Below, piece by piece: positions 47,202 to 59,716 of a stretch of DNA of 64,000 nt (position 1 is its first letter; every line of letters begins with the position of its first letter). A program made the translations under genes and the position numbers. Source of the stretch: Chytriomyces cf. hyalinus JEL632. Lineage: Eukaryota; Chytridiomycota; Chytridiomycetes; Chytridiales; Chytriomycetaceae. The notes beneath the pieces are model-generated. The model had not been told where the DNA came from, ran no database searches, and saw only the letters and a program-made list of their open reading frames with translations. The stretch spans positions 62,001-126,000 of the forward strand of contig JAIWWG010000007.1 of the NCBI GenBank assembly GCA_025435555.1. The letters run 5' to 3'.

Positions 47202-50200
47202 TCATCCCAACGTAGCAGCAGACGCCGCGCATAAGCGACCATTCCTATTTCTCCTCATTTCTCTGGACGGCCAACCTTGCACAATCTTGTTGCGGTGCAC
47301 AATTTCACCCCCAACAACAAGCGTTTGCTCCATCATTTGACTGCCATCCTGCATCTCAGCTCCCGAGAGCAACCGTGCCTCAGTTTTCAATGCACATCCG
47401 CGTCCGATTTTAAGCGCATTCATTGAAAAGAATCCTTTGCTATTAATGTGAGCTACAACACTGGCACAGTCAATCACGCTATGATCTCCAATCTTGACCA
47501 ACTCGGGTTCCGTCATCATAGGATCTGCTCCAGTCGGGTACAAGCACACACGGTCTCCAATCGTGGCACCAAGCGCATGAAAGTACCACACAAGGTATTG
47601 CGAACCGCGAATGTTGTTTGGAAGGCCGTGAAGAATCATTTGAAGCGTAATGGCTGCTTGCCAGCGTTGGCAATAATTAGACTTGTCCCAGTCGTAAGAT
47701 CCAGGCACACGACGCCCAATAATCAACCACTTGGACGCAATCATGATTGAAAAAGCAATAGTGATGACCATAATGTAAGTGGAGTAGGATCCCAGGACAA
47801 AGAAGGCGAAACCACGGGTATCCACAGCGTCCACCCCTGTATCCGTCCAATTCTCCATGCACCAGGTATAATATTGTCTCGCGACCAACAGCCCTCCAAT
47901 GGGGATCAAGGTCCACAAGCAAGTGATGACAATCGTGCAAAAGCAATTGTAAAGCACAACTGCCCATTCTGGCAACACATTGAACGAGGCTTGCTTCAGA
48001 TAGAATGCTTTCCCAAACGGCTTAAGTGTAGGCTCCTTCAATGCCGCTACTTCATCACCAGCATCCCAGAGAAGCGCATCCCCATTCTTGGCTCCAATCC
48101 AAGTCGATCCCGGTGGATAGTACCCATTCTTTCCCAACAACGTCCCCGTCCCAATCATGGCATTCTTCCCAATCACTACTCCAGGCAACACCACACATCG
48201 ATCAGCAAGCATGGCTCCTTCTTCAATCGTAATCTTTCTCGACTCTACACTGTCCGAGAACATGAGCGAACTTCTTGATCCAAACACAACGTCATCCCCG
48301 ACTTCCAGTAAATCATATTCATACAAGTCTAACGGAGTACCCGGCCAGTACACACGTTTTCCAACTTTGGCTCCCAGTGCGCGGTAAATGGCACTGATGG
48401 AAGAGTAATGGCGACCCAACAGATCGTACACCCCGCACAACGCTCCGTGGCCATTCACTTTTTGCATCGTCCAATGCTTTACAAGTTCCCAAGGAGTATT
48501 CCGTCGCTGCCCAGCCTTAAACTTCCCGATAACCAACTTCTTGACAAGGATCACCATCGCCAAGTCAACAAACGGGCAAACAACAAATCTGGCAACAGAC
48601 GCAAGAATATGAATCCCGATACGGTAAGGTTCACACTGATGCATGATAAACTGCGCAAATCTGGAGAGCATGTCGTATGCAGGGTTGGACGCGTCTGAAA
48701 AGAAGGGAAACTGGACGAGCCAGTAGATGCACGCCATCCACGGCAGAAATCCAATAAACTTTGCAATTGCTATGATGGGTAGTCCAACAAATACAAAATA
48801 GATCCAAGCAGCGAGACCCCATGTTGGACTGGGTGGTGCGAAAACACGGTACTTCTGATCAGCCTCGTCCAATGAGAATGCGGTACTTCGAGGAGGTAGA
48901 GCGGTATTTTCGGGAATGATTGTTCCAGGTGCGATGCAGGATTTTCGATTGATGACACAATCGCTCTCTGCGAAAACTGTTGCATCAGCACCGAGATAAA
49001 CACGAAATCATACAACTTTGCATCGAACTTACCAATAACAATTCCGTCCAAAACCATCAACCCAGACTCCACACCAAATGGTCGCAATGTCGACTCGGTA
49101 ATGGAACAGTTTGAATGAATTTCAACCAAATCAAACTCCCGCAACGCCGTCGCCCTCAACACCACATTCCTTCCAATCTTTGCCCCCATCAAACGAAAGT
49201 ACAGAGTCTTTGTCCAATCAAATATTTCAAAGACTCCCATTCCATACTCATGAATAACTTGATCCACAAGCCACCACCGCAAGTAATAAGATCCCCAGAG
49301 CGGAAACTTGCCACGTTTATACCGACCAATAATCAGCCACTTGCACGCAATGGTAAACGTCGGCAGTATTATTTGCATCGTCACGTACGCGCCGGACACT
49401 GACAGCATCAAAACAAAAATCTTTCCGATGGAAGTTACAACGTCACTTTTGGTCACATTGTCCAAAAAGACAGAGACACCAAAACTACTGAGGTAGTAAG
49501 CGAAAAACAGCCAAAACACAATGGTGTGCAAGGGGCGAAGAATCAGGATCGACATTGACTGAACGAGCAGCGCGGCAAAGGATGTGGGCGAACGAGACTC
49601 ATTCACGGGTGACCTAGGCTCGTCAGCAAGCGGCGCTTTTTCATTCTCTGAAGATTGCGAGAGTAGAAGATCGGGCGCTTTCAGAATAATAAGTTTGGAG
49701 AGATTCTCGGCAGTGCGGCACTGAAATAACGTCATTGGTGCCAGGCGAACGCCAAACTTGCCTCTATTCAAAGGAGATGAAAACAATTTAAATATATTAT
49801 TTGAGAGTCATATACTTCGATAGAAGCTTTGGTGTACCTGATGACAGCCATCGTTTTCGCCGCAGTGAGGGAGTTGCCTCCGATTTCGAAAAAGTCGACA
49901 GCTTTGCTTGGTCGTTCAGGAAGCCCAAGGATGGACTCCATGATCAAAACAACCTCCGTCTCGATCGGTGAGAGAGTTTCAGCAATGGAGTCTTGGTACA
50001 GCCTCAGGCACCACGCTTCATCGACAGAGTTGTTTGCAAGCCTCGGGAGCGATGGAAGAACAAATATGTCGGATGGGATTTGGTAATCGTGAATCTTGGT
50101 AGCCAGGTATGCTTGAACCTGCTCATTTCCCTTTTTCAAATCTCCAGCTGCGAATACTGCGAAATGGCCGGTTGATATGCACAACACCGAAACTGCAGAC

Positions 50201-52631
50201 ACGCCGCGCATTTTACTCAGCACAGCAATCAGATGCTTGGCAGTGAGTGCAGGCACAGAGCTCGTTGGAATGGGCACAGACAAGTCGGTCCCTTTTGGGG
50301 GGCAGACGGCTTCAAACAGCCGTTTCGAAGCTGGTTTCGTGTCATCGAGCTCGCCAAACTTCATTCGCTCGGCAAGTTTGACGCGAACGGGTTTGTTTGT
50401 TTGGTTTTTCGGAACATCATTCATGTAGACAATAAGTTGCGGCCACTTTGTCGGATGCAGCTTATCAGCCAGAAATCTGTGATATCGTTCCAGAAATTTG
50501 TGAGCAAAAAGAAAGGGTCGGGGGTAATCATTGCCGTTTTAAGACTGCTCCCTCTCACCTCTGAAGTTCCTTCAACCCAACTCGGCAGTTATCATCACGA
50601 GACACGATAATAACGCCAACTGTTTCCTGCAAGACTTGATGAGGCACAGAAAATGCTGCCGCGTTTTGCACCTTTGGATGCATTAAAACGGCATCTTCGA
50701 TTTCGACGGGTGAGATGATTTCACCGCCGCGATTAATGACTTCCTTCGAGCGACCTGTGATGACTGTTTTTCGCAGAAATGTCAGAGACAGTCGAGTTCA
50801 TACATTGTTTCTGATACGTACACAAGTATCCTTCTTCGTCTAGGTGTCCCATATCCCCAGTGTCAAAGTATCCGTCCTTTGTAAATGCCAGAGCGTTGGC
50901 ATCATCGTTGTCTTCGTAGCCATTGAACAACGGCGCACCACGAACCATGATTCGTCCATACGCGTTTGGAGGTAAAATTCGATCAGTTTCGGTATCCATA
51001 ACCGCAATTTCAGGACCTGTTCATGGCAAACAAAATGTCTGTTCAAAAAAACATGATTTCGACAACTCGTGACTCTTCAAAATCTTACCAACAGAAACTC
51101 CAGAGGTTCCAGGTTTCTCCAACTTATAATCCAACGGCGGTGTGGCAATTGGCATGCACTCTGTCATTCCATACGATGGCAACACCGTGGAACCTTGAAA
51201 CAAGGTCCGTAACTGCACCGCCAAGTTGTGCGGTAAACCTCCGCCGGCATTTGCAATCATTCGAATACTTGTGCGCAGACCGTCTCCACTTTTATGTCCT
51301 TGATCCCGAATTCGCGCTCCTTCATCGAGAATTGCCATATGCATTGTGGGCACTGCGAAATACCAAGTTGGACTGTGATTTTGGAGAATGTCCCAGAATG
51401 CGACTGCATCGAAACCGGTTGTGATGATGACGGTTCCTCCACTTAAAATGGGCGCGAGGAGGTTACGAACAATGCCGCCGATATGATATAGAGGCATCAT
51501 GTTCAAATTGACTTCGCTGGGCTGCAAGCAGTATGTTTGTCAGGCATATCTTGATAGCGGAAACTAAATAGTTTTTTACAAGAATTTAAATGGTTTACCC
51601 CAAGGCCCCAAGAATTGGCGACACATTTGGCGCCCAGCACCAGAGTTTTCAGCGTGTATGGTACAGTCTTTTTGTTGCCGCTCGTTCCAGACGTGCGCAG
51701 AATCAGAACATGATCGTCTGGTGTCGTGTATTTTGCTGGCACAGCGACGCTCGGCACCGAACGCGTACTGCGCGAAAGCGATAGATTATTTCGCGTCATG
51801 GACACGCCCGAACGCGTGCTTCGCGAGAGCGATAGATTGTTGCGCGACAGCGACGCCGACTGCGACCTCTGCGCCATTAGTCAGCACTGAAAAGTTTTCT
51901 TTCAAAATAAAAAAAGTAACGGAAACGAACCATGGACATGAAAGACTTCTTCTGCAATAGCCGGCGACCATTGTTGGAATGCTCCTGTTGAATGGTTGAC
52001 AATGAAGTAAATAAAATTTAGCCAATTTAGTTAATCTTTTTAATCAAACAAGGGGACTTACTCCACTCTCCAACGCACGGAGCGGCGCCGCAAGAGTCTC
52101 GCTCGACGAGTGTTCGACGCTCGGGTGATGCCGGGCCGAGAGCCGGAACTTCCCGGCGATTGCGTCCGACGCTTCGAGCAGCAGCACCGCCACCCCAGCG
52201 ACAGAAATGCTGTCCAGCAAAGCCCGCTGAATTGAACAACGTGAGACACAGTGCCCTCTCCCAACACACACACCAACAACACTTACGTTCTCCTTAGTAG
52301 CTGATACAATCACTGCAGTCGCACGCAGCGTCTGCAGCTCCAGCACAACCTCGCTGTCTGTCAGATGATAATTGATGGGGATCACACAGCACACGGCCAT
52401 CATTGCCACGATGCAGCATCCAAGCTCCGGACCTTCCGGAAGAAGGATTCCCACCCGCGATGAAGGCGAGAGACCAAACTCTTCCACTGACAGCGCTTGC
52501 ACGAACGCTTTCAGTCGCTGATGGGTGAGGGCAGAGCGGCCATCGACAGAGCGAATAGCGGGCAGCGACGTGTCCTTCAGCAGGTCTACCATTGCTGTGA
52601 AGCTCATGTCGGTGTCGAGCAGATGGGTCAT
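47202..52631 (-). CDS. Pls-like NRPS synthetase B
   Basis: Paralogue of A and C. Exons 52631-52287, 52226-52062, 51984-51931, 51868-51599, 51521-51089, 51016-50822, 50763-50559, 50476-49838, 49763-49033 and 48967-47202 give 1600 residues. The adenylation domain spans about 1-590 (LRTSGTSGNKK near 247, YGMTECMPIATPP, GRSKEVINRGGEI near 490, NQTNKPVRVKLAERM near 583). The carrier serine lies in DFFEIGGNSLTAAKTM near 757. Residues 800-1600 carry three membrane/hexapeptide repeats with KWLIIGRYKRGKFPLWGSYY, KKLVIGKFKAGQRRNTPWEL and KWLIIGRRVPGSYDWDKSNY, each followed by an ALGAxIGxRV-type turn. A Ser/Arg linker just before the A3 loop has a doubled RNNLSLSRSTRS. The start at 52631 aligns with C; the frame is open upstream to 52709. 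Confidence 0.88.
48051..48516. repeat. Conversion tract, copy in synthetase B
   Basis: 466 nt inside the last exon of B, matching 54261-54726 in C with only two differences found by direct reading (near 48126 and 48198). The sequence beyond 48516 diverges at once. The tract encodes the second hexapeptide domain (around WPGTPLDLYEYDLLEVGDDV). Confidence 0.9.
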
Positions 52632-53417
52632 GAGGTTGGGTGATGCGCAACCTTTCGGTTGAAGTTTGATTTGGATTTTGCAATTATCTGGGCTTTGTTG
52701 GAGGAGCAAGCGAGCTTTATTACTTTACTTGAGCCACACTTTGCCCCCGCCTCCACCGCCAACTGGACATGAGGTGTATGTGAATGGGGTGTCCTGTGGC
52801 ATTCAACTTGACCTCAGGACACTGCTTCAATGCATTCGGACGAGTGCGATAGTCAATACCGGACATAACCGCTCCAAGTCGATACAGTGCAGTAGCTGCA
52901 TCGGCGTACCGGGGCCACACTACAAGCATTCTTATTCTAGGAACGCAGTTCGGGTTGAACAAGACGAAGCTTACCGCAAATCTCCAAGCGCAAACTCCCC
53001 AAATTGTGTCTCGTGATTCGCACCAAATTTCAGCAAAAACGTAATTTTGGTGTCTTGTCCAAAGAATGCGCTTCTTTCCGATATATACTAATGTTCATAC
53101 GGGAGAAGCGACAAAAGACTGCACTGCTGCAAATGTTTTTGTTGTTCGCCAAGTGCTCACGTGACTTATCTCCTTTTGGATTTGTAATACCCAGCGCCAC
53201 CTGCATGACTCAAAGGCTTTTTATCCACTCGGCCCCATCCCATCAAAGTTGCGACAGAACCAAGTATTGCATCCGGTACTCCGGTTCTGCCACCGTCTCT
53301 GGCATCGTAAAATTTTCACAGCTCAACAACGGCTCAAAAAAATTAAAACTGTCCATCCAAATAAAGAAACCAACAAAAAAACAAAAACAAAACAAGACCA
53401 ATTTATTATGTATATAT
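52632..53417. other. Intergenic between synthetases B and C
   Basis: 786 nt between the B start and the C stop, both minus strand; it should contain the B promoter and the C 3' UTR. Short frames lack support. An A-rich stretch near 53380-53400 precedes the C stop codon. Confidence 0.5.
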
Positions 53418-56400
53418 CTAACCAAGAGTTTCTGAAGAAGCAGCACACAACGTCCCATTCCTTCTCGTCCTCATTTCTCTGGACGGCCAACCTTGCACAA
53501 TCCGATTGCTCTGCACAATTTCACCACCCACCACAAGCGTTTGCTCGAGCAACTGACTCTCATCCTCCATCTCAGCTCCCGAGAGCAACCTCGCCTCGGC
53601 CTTCAACACACATCCACGACCGATTTTGAGCGCATTCATTGAAAAGCAGCCTTTACTATTGACATGGGCGACAACGCTGGCACAGTCAATCGCGCTATGA
53701 TCTCCAATCGTAATCAACTCGGGTTCTGTCATCATTGGATCTGCACCAGTCGGGTACAAACACACACGGTCTCCAATCGTGGCACCGAGGGCATGAAAGT
53801 ACCACACAAGGTATTGCGAACCGCGAATGTTGTTTGCAATGCCATGAAGTATCATTTGAAGCGTGATGGCTGCTTGCCAGCGTTGGCAGTAACTGGATTT
53901 GTCCCAATCGTAAGATCCAGGTTCGCGTTTTCCAATAATCAACCACTTGGACGCAATCATGATTGACACTGTGAATATAATGACGAGCAGATAGGTTCCG
54001 TAGGATCCAAGGACAAAAAAGGCATATCCGGTAGAATCCCCTCTTGACCAATCTGTAGCCGAGCGCATTGCCCAGAAATAATAATGCCCAGCTGCCAGTA
54101 ACCCTCCGATGGGAATCATTGTCCATACGCTTGTTGTCACCACGTGTATGAACATACTATATAACACCACTGCCCATTCTGACAACACTTTAAACGGGGC
54201 CTGCTTGAGATAGAACGCTTTGCCAAACGGCTTGATGGTAGGCTCCTTCAACGCAGCTGCTTCATCACCAGCATCCCAGAGAAGCGCATCCCCATTCTTG
54301 GCTCCAATCCAAGTCGATCCCGGTGGATAGTACCCGTTCTTTCCCAACAACGTCCCCGTCCCAATCATGGCATTCTTCCCAATCACTACTCCAGGCAACA
54401 CCACACACCGATCAGCAAGCATGGCTCCTTCTTCAATCGTAATCTTTCTCGACTCTACACTGTCCGAGAACATGAGCGAACTTCTTGATCCAAACACAAC
54501 GTCATCCCCGACTTCCAGTAAATCATATTCATACAAGTCTAACGGAGTACCCGGCCAGTACACACGTTTTCCAACTTTGGCTCCCAGTGCGCGGTAAATG
54601 GCACTGATGGAAGAGTAATGGCGACCCAACAGATCGTACACCCCGCACAACGCTCCGTGGCCATTCACTTTTTGCATCGTCCAATGCTTTACAAGTTCCC
54701 AAGGAGTATTCCGTCGCTGCCCAGCCGTAAACTTTCCAATCACCAGCCTTTTGACAAGAATCACCATCCCCAGCTCGACAAACGGGCAAACAACAAATCT
54801 GGCAACAGATGCAAGAATATGAATCCCGATTCGGTAAGGTTCACACTGATGCATAACAAACTGCGCAAACTTTGACAAGTTGTCAAACGCAGGATCAAAA
54901 GAATCTGAAAAGAAGGGAAACTGGACGAGCCAGTAGATGCATGCCATCCACGGGATGAAGCTGACGAGTTTTACCAACCCCAGAATCGGTAGCCCAATGA
55001 ATCCCAGATACGCCCAAGCGGCGGGACCCCATTTGGAATTCGGCGGCGCGAAAATGCGGTATTTCCTGTCGGCTTCGTCCAATGAGAATGCGGTACTTCG
55101 AGGAGGTAGAGCGGTATTTAGCGGGATGGTGGTTCCAGGCGCAAAGCAGGATTTTCGATTAATGACACAATCGCTCTCTGCGAAAACAATATTCCATCAG
55201 CACCGAGATGAAAACGAAATCATCCTCTTCGAATCAAACTTACCAATGACAATTGCATCCAAAACCATCAACCCAGACTCCACACCAAACGGTCGCAATG
55301 TCGACTCGGTAATGGAACAGTTTGAATGAATTTCAACCAAATCAAACTCCCGCAACGCCGTCGCCCTCAACACCACATTCCTTCCAACTTTTGCCCCCAT
55401 CAAACGAAAATACAAAGTCTTCATCCACTCAGAGACTCCAAACACACCAATCCCATATTCATGAATAACTTGATCCACAAGCCACCACCGCAAGTAATAA
55501 GATCCCCAGAGCGGAAACTTGCCGCGTTTATACCGCCCAATAATCAACCACTTGCACGCAATGGTAAACAGTGGCAGTATGATTTGCATGGTACAATACG
55601 CGCCCAACACGGACACCATCAACACAAAGATTTTTCCGATAGAGTCGATAAAGTTGCTGTACTTGTCCGTATCCAGGAAAACCGAGACACCAAAGCTGCT
55701 GATGTAGTAAGCAAAAAATAACCAGAAAACGATGGTGTGTAAAGGCCGAAGAATGAGGATTGACAAGGATTGGATAAACAGGGCAGCGACAGATTTGGAA
55801 GAATGCGAGTTGACTTTTATGGACGCAGTTGCATCAGTCAGTGGAGTTTTGTCATCGTGATCGCACTTTTGGTCAAGAACGTTTGGAGATTTCATCAAAA
55901 TCAGTTTCGAGAGGTTTTCGGCCGTGCGGCACTGGAACAGTGTCATTGGCGCCAACCGTACACCAAACTTGCTCCTGCAAGAATTCACCGAAACAGTTGC
56001 AACAAAGCGTAAGATCACATGTGTGAATGTATAGAAATGCTTATTATACCTGATGACAGCCATTGTTTTCGCCGCAGTCAGTGAATTTCCTCCAACTTCA
56101 AAAAAGTCGGCGATTTTACGTGGCTGTTCTTGCAACCTCAACACGGACTGAAAAATTTGAAGAATATGCGTTTCCATAGGTGTAAGAGTTTCGGCGATTG
56201 AATCTTTATAAAGCTGTTGCAGCGCGGCTTCGTCGATTGATTTGTCTTGGCGTCTGGGAAGGGACTGAAGAATAAAGATGTCCGACGGGACGTTGTAGTC
56301 GTGTAGTTTCAAAGAAAGGAAGGTTTGAATTTGGTCCTTCCCCGTTTGCAAGCCCCCAGCAACAAATACTACCAGTTGCCAGGGCGATATGCATATCACT

Positions 56401-58937
56401 GCAGTGTCAGTAACGTCAGGCAGTTCATCCAAAACGCCAATTAAACGCTCAACGCTAATCGAATCAACCGGCCAAACATGTATAGGAACCGACAAGGCTG
56501 TTCCCTTTGGCGGGCAAACGGCTTCAAACAGGCGATTGAAAATGGGCACCGTGTCTTCAAACTCGCCCAAATTCATTCTCTCAGCAAGTTTCACGCGCAG
56601 TGGTTTGTTGGTTTGGTTTTTGGGTATATCGGTCATGTAGACAATAAGTTGCGGCCATTTTGTTGGGTGAAGTTTTGCAGCCACGAATCTAGGCGCCCAC
56701 ACACATACACACACACATGCGGCAAGGAGTCGGGGGGGAGGTGAGTGGTGGGATGAAACTGAAAAAAAGCAGTTACAAATTGACTCACTTTTGAAGTTCA
56801 TGGAGTCCAACGCGGCAATTTTCATCACGAGAAACAATGACGATTCCAATTGTTTCTTGCAAGACTCGATGAGGAACGGAAAATGCTGCCGCGTTTTGAA
56901 CTTTCGGGTGCATTAAAACGGCGTCTTCGATTTCGACGGGTGAGATGATTTCGCCGCCGCGGTTGATGACTTCTTTGGAACGCCCAGTGATGACTAGTAG
57001 AAAATGATGTTCAAGGTTTGAAGGTTCGTCTGAGCGAGCATCAGTACAAACATAAATATCCCTCTTCATCAAGGTATCCCATGTCTCCAGTATCAAAGTA
57101 TCCGTCTTTTGTGAATGCTTGCAAGTTTGCTTCCTCATTATCTTCATAGCCGAGAAATAAGGGAGCACCGCGCACCATGATTCGTCCAAATGCACTTGCA
57201 GGTAAAAGCTGATCAGCACCAGCATCCATGACCGCAATTTCCGGGCCTGAAACGTTATAAGAGCAAGTAAGCTTGGTAGCCACCTCCAAGAGTACATTGC
57301 CAAAAAAAATAAACTCACCAACAGAAACTCCAGAAGTTCCAGGTTTCTCCAACTTATAATCCAAAGGCGGTGTCGCAATTGGCATACACTCTGTCATTCC
57401 ATACGATGGCAACACCGTGGAACCTTGAAACAAGGTCCGTAACTGCACGGCCAAGTTGTGCGGCAAACCTCCACCAGCATTTGCAATCATGCGAATACTT
57501 GTGCGCAGACCATCACCGCTTTTATGTCCTTGATTACGGATTTGCGCTCCTTCGTCAAGAATTGCCATATGCATGGTGGGCACCGCGTAGTACCATGTTG
57601 GGCTGTGGTTCTGCAAAATATCCCAAAAAGCCACAGCGTCAAACCCAGTCGTGATTATCACGGTACCGCCACTTAAGATGGGCGCTAGAAGATTTCGAAC
57701 GATTCCGCCAACATGATACAAAGGCATCATATTTAAATTGACATCTCCGGGCTGTTTTTTGTCCACCAACAAAAGAGTGTTAGTTTTTTTCAGGAATCCC
57801 CCAAAATCTCATACAAGCGAGAGAAAAAAAACGAACCCCAAGTCCCCAAGATTGAGCCACACATTTTGCACCAACGACAAGAGTCCTCAGAGTGTACGGG
57901 ACTGTTTTTTTATTGCCGCTAGTTCCAGAAGTGCGCAGGATCATGACTGTGTCGCCGGGTTTCATGTACCGGTCTGTTTCCAGTTGGTTTAGAATGAAAA
58001 GTCTGCTTCTTTTTGTCATTGCTTGGGACATGGGCGTGTGGCAGCGCAATGCGCTTTTGGCGGATGCCTGAACAGCGTTGATTATGTAAACAACGAGTAA
58101 GCACCAAAAACAACAGAAAGAAACCGCGTTATACCAGCGACAGAAGAGAGTTCACGGCGCGTAACGCAACATTCGCGGTCGGAGCGAGTGCGGCATTGTC
58201 GGCGCCACTTGTCCGACTGGATGTCCGACTCCGACTGCTCCGACTCTGAGTGAAAGGCAATAATCCAATTATGAAAAATCTGTGGTTACTCATCTGCGCT
58301 TTGAAATGCTTGAAAATCTTGAATGCAATTTACCAAGCCCTTTTCCAATGAATCCATGGATGATGAGTTTTTCAACGTGCCGCTTGAGGACTCTGACACG
58401 TTCATTCTTGTGTCGTGGCTGGAGAGGCGGAAGAGACCCGCAACGGCCTCGTAGGGATCGAGAAGTATGACGGATATTCCAGATCGGGATATGGACTCGC
58501 ACAACTCGCTCTGTTTGGATAAAGAAAACCCCAGCAATTGTTGTGAACAATGACCGTTGTTTTTTTGGATGAGAACAGGAATAATACTTGCATCTGCTTT
58601 CGACTTGCACAGAATGACTGCCGTAGCGCCGAGAGTCTCCAACTCCAGCACAACCTCGCTGTCGGTCAGATGGTAGTTGATGGGAACCACACAGCAGAGC
58701 GCCATCATTGCCAGAATGCAGCTCCCAAGCTCTGGACCCTCGGGAAGCAATATCCCGACTCGCGACGACGGTGAGATGCCGAGCTCTTTGACGGGAAGGG
58801 TTTCGACAAGCGACTTTAGTTGGCGGTGCGTGAGAACGGCGCGACCATCGACGGCACGTATTGCGGGAAGGGGAGTGTCGTGGAGGAGGTCCAGCATGGA
58901 CGCGAAGGACAGAGCGCTGTCAGTCGCTGGACCAAGC

Positions 58938-58939
<2 letters not shown>
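53418..58939 (-). CDS. Pls-like NRPS synthetase C
   Basis: Tandem paralogue of B. Exons 58939-58592, 58510-58334, 58245-58135, 58067-57837, 57751-57319, 57246-57052, 56993-56789, 56688-56050, 55974-55244 and 55177-53418 give 1609 residues. The lengths of the 433, 195, 205, 639 and 731-nt exons equal those of B. Adenylation motifs: TSGTSGNKKTVPYTL, YGMTECMPIATPP, DTGDMGYLDEEGYL, GRSKEVINRGGEI, NQTNKPLRVKLAERM. The carrier site is DFFEVGGNSLTAAKTM. Three membrane/hexapeptide repeats follow, as in B. The first intron (58591-58511) begins GCAAGT, a GC-AG intron; A and B have GT-AG introns at the same place. Exon 3 encodes a Ser/Arg linker (SRSSRSRTSSRTS). The start ATG at 58939 directly follows a (CA)n tract on this strand. 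Confidence 0.88.
54261..54726. repeat. Conversion tract, copy in synthetase C
   Basis: Partner of 48051-48516, offset by exactly 6210 nt with no gaps. The flanks on both sides are clearly diverged between B and C. Confidence 0.9.

Positions 58940-58940
<1 letters not shown>

Positions 58941-58969
<29 letters not shown>
58941..58969. repeat. (GT)n microsatellite at the start codon of synthetase C
   Basis: About fourteen GT units on the plus strand, that is (CA)n on the coding strand of C, ending one base before its ATG and so lying in its 5' UTR. Confidence 0.9.
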
Positions 58970-58973
<4 letters not shown>

Positions 58974-59716
58974 TGTTTGGATGATTTTAATTTTCAGATG
59001 GGTCACAAGCCCAATTTATGTTTATCAGGTGGCTTTGATCTCCATCGGGAAAATTAATTTTTATTCTTTTTCGCCGAGAGCAAAGCAACGACCGCGTTTG
59101 CGGGGGTGAGTCTGTCCGCATTCTCGGACACGCGTCTTGTTTACCTGAGAGACACTTTCTGAGAGCGTCTCCTTCAGCTGCGCTGCGTGTGTTGGCAGTC
59201 AAGACACACGGTTTGATTGGACTCTATCTCCATCACATCACAAAAAGAATTGCAATTTTCCCATATCTTTGCAAAATGACGAATCAACGGCAGCAAAGCA
59301 AGCGGCACTCACTCCATCCATCCTGCCCCTCTCTGGGTCCACTTGTACCCCTGGTTCAGGTTAAGCTGCCGCCGCCCCGTCTGTCTGTCTGTCTGTCTGT
59401 CTGCCTGTCTTGCCGCACAAGACCCAGCTCAAACAAGTCTCACGTGACGTTGCTTCTCTTGGGTGGCGCACTCCGTATCGGTGGGTGGGGTGGTTGTGTC
59501 ACCGGTGCACTTCATACCCCGCCACTTTGGCCGCAAAAGAGATAACCAACAAGTAAAAGCACACATCAAATCACTTTCTCAAGTTTCAAAAAGGTCCATC
59601 CACTTCACGCCCGAGATACACTCATTCACAATGGCTCAGTGGAATAATAGTGCAGGAACAACATGGACAAGTTGAGCTCTGATCCATCAACTTCTCTGAA
59701 TCTTCGATCCATGAAG
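58970..59716. other. Intergenic, synthetase C promoter region with (TGTC)n
   Basis: About 750 nt upstream of synthetase C. It contains a TCTG/TGTC tetranucleotide run at about 59379-59410. An ATG-headed short frame at 59632 ends after 14 codons. No gene is called with confidence. Confidence 0.45.

Noticed and set aside
40332-58939. Plain acyl-CoA synthetase genes next to separate acetyltransferase genes
   Set aside because: Splice phases join the adenylation, carrier and membrane/hexapeptide parts in all three copies, so each is one polypeptide.
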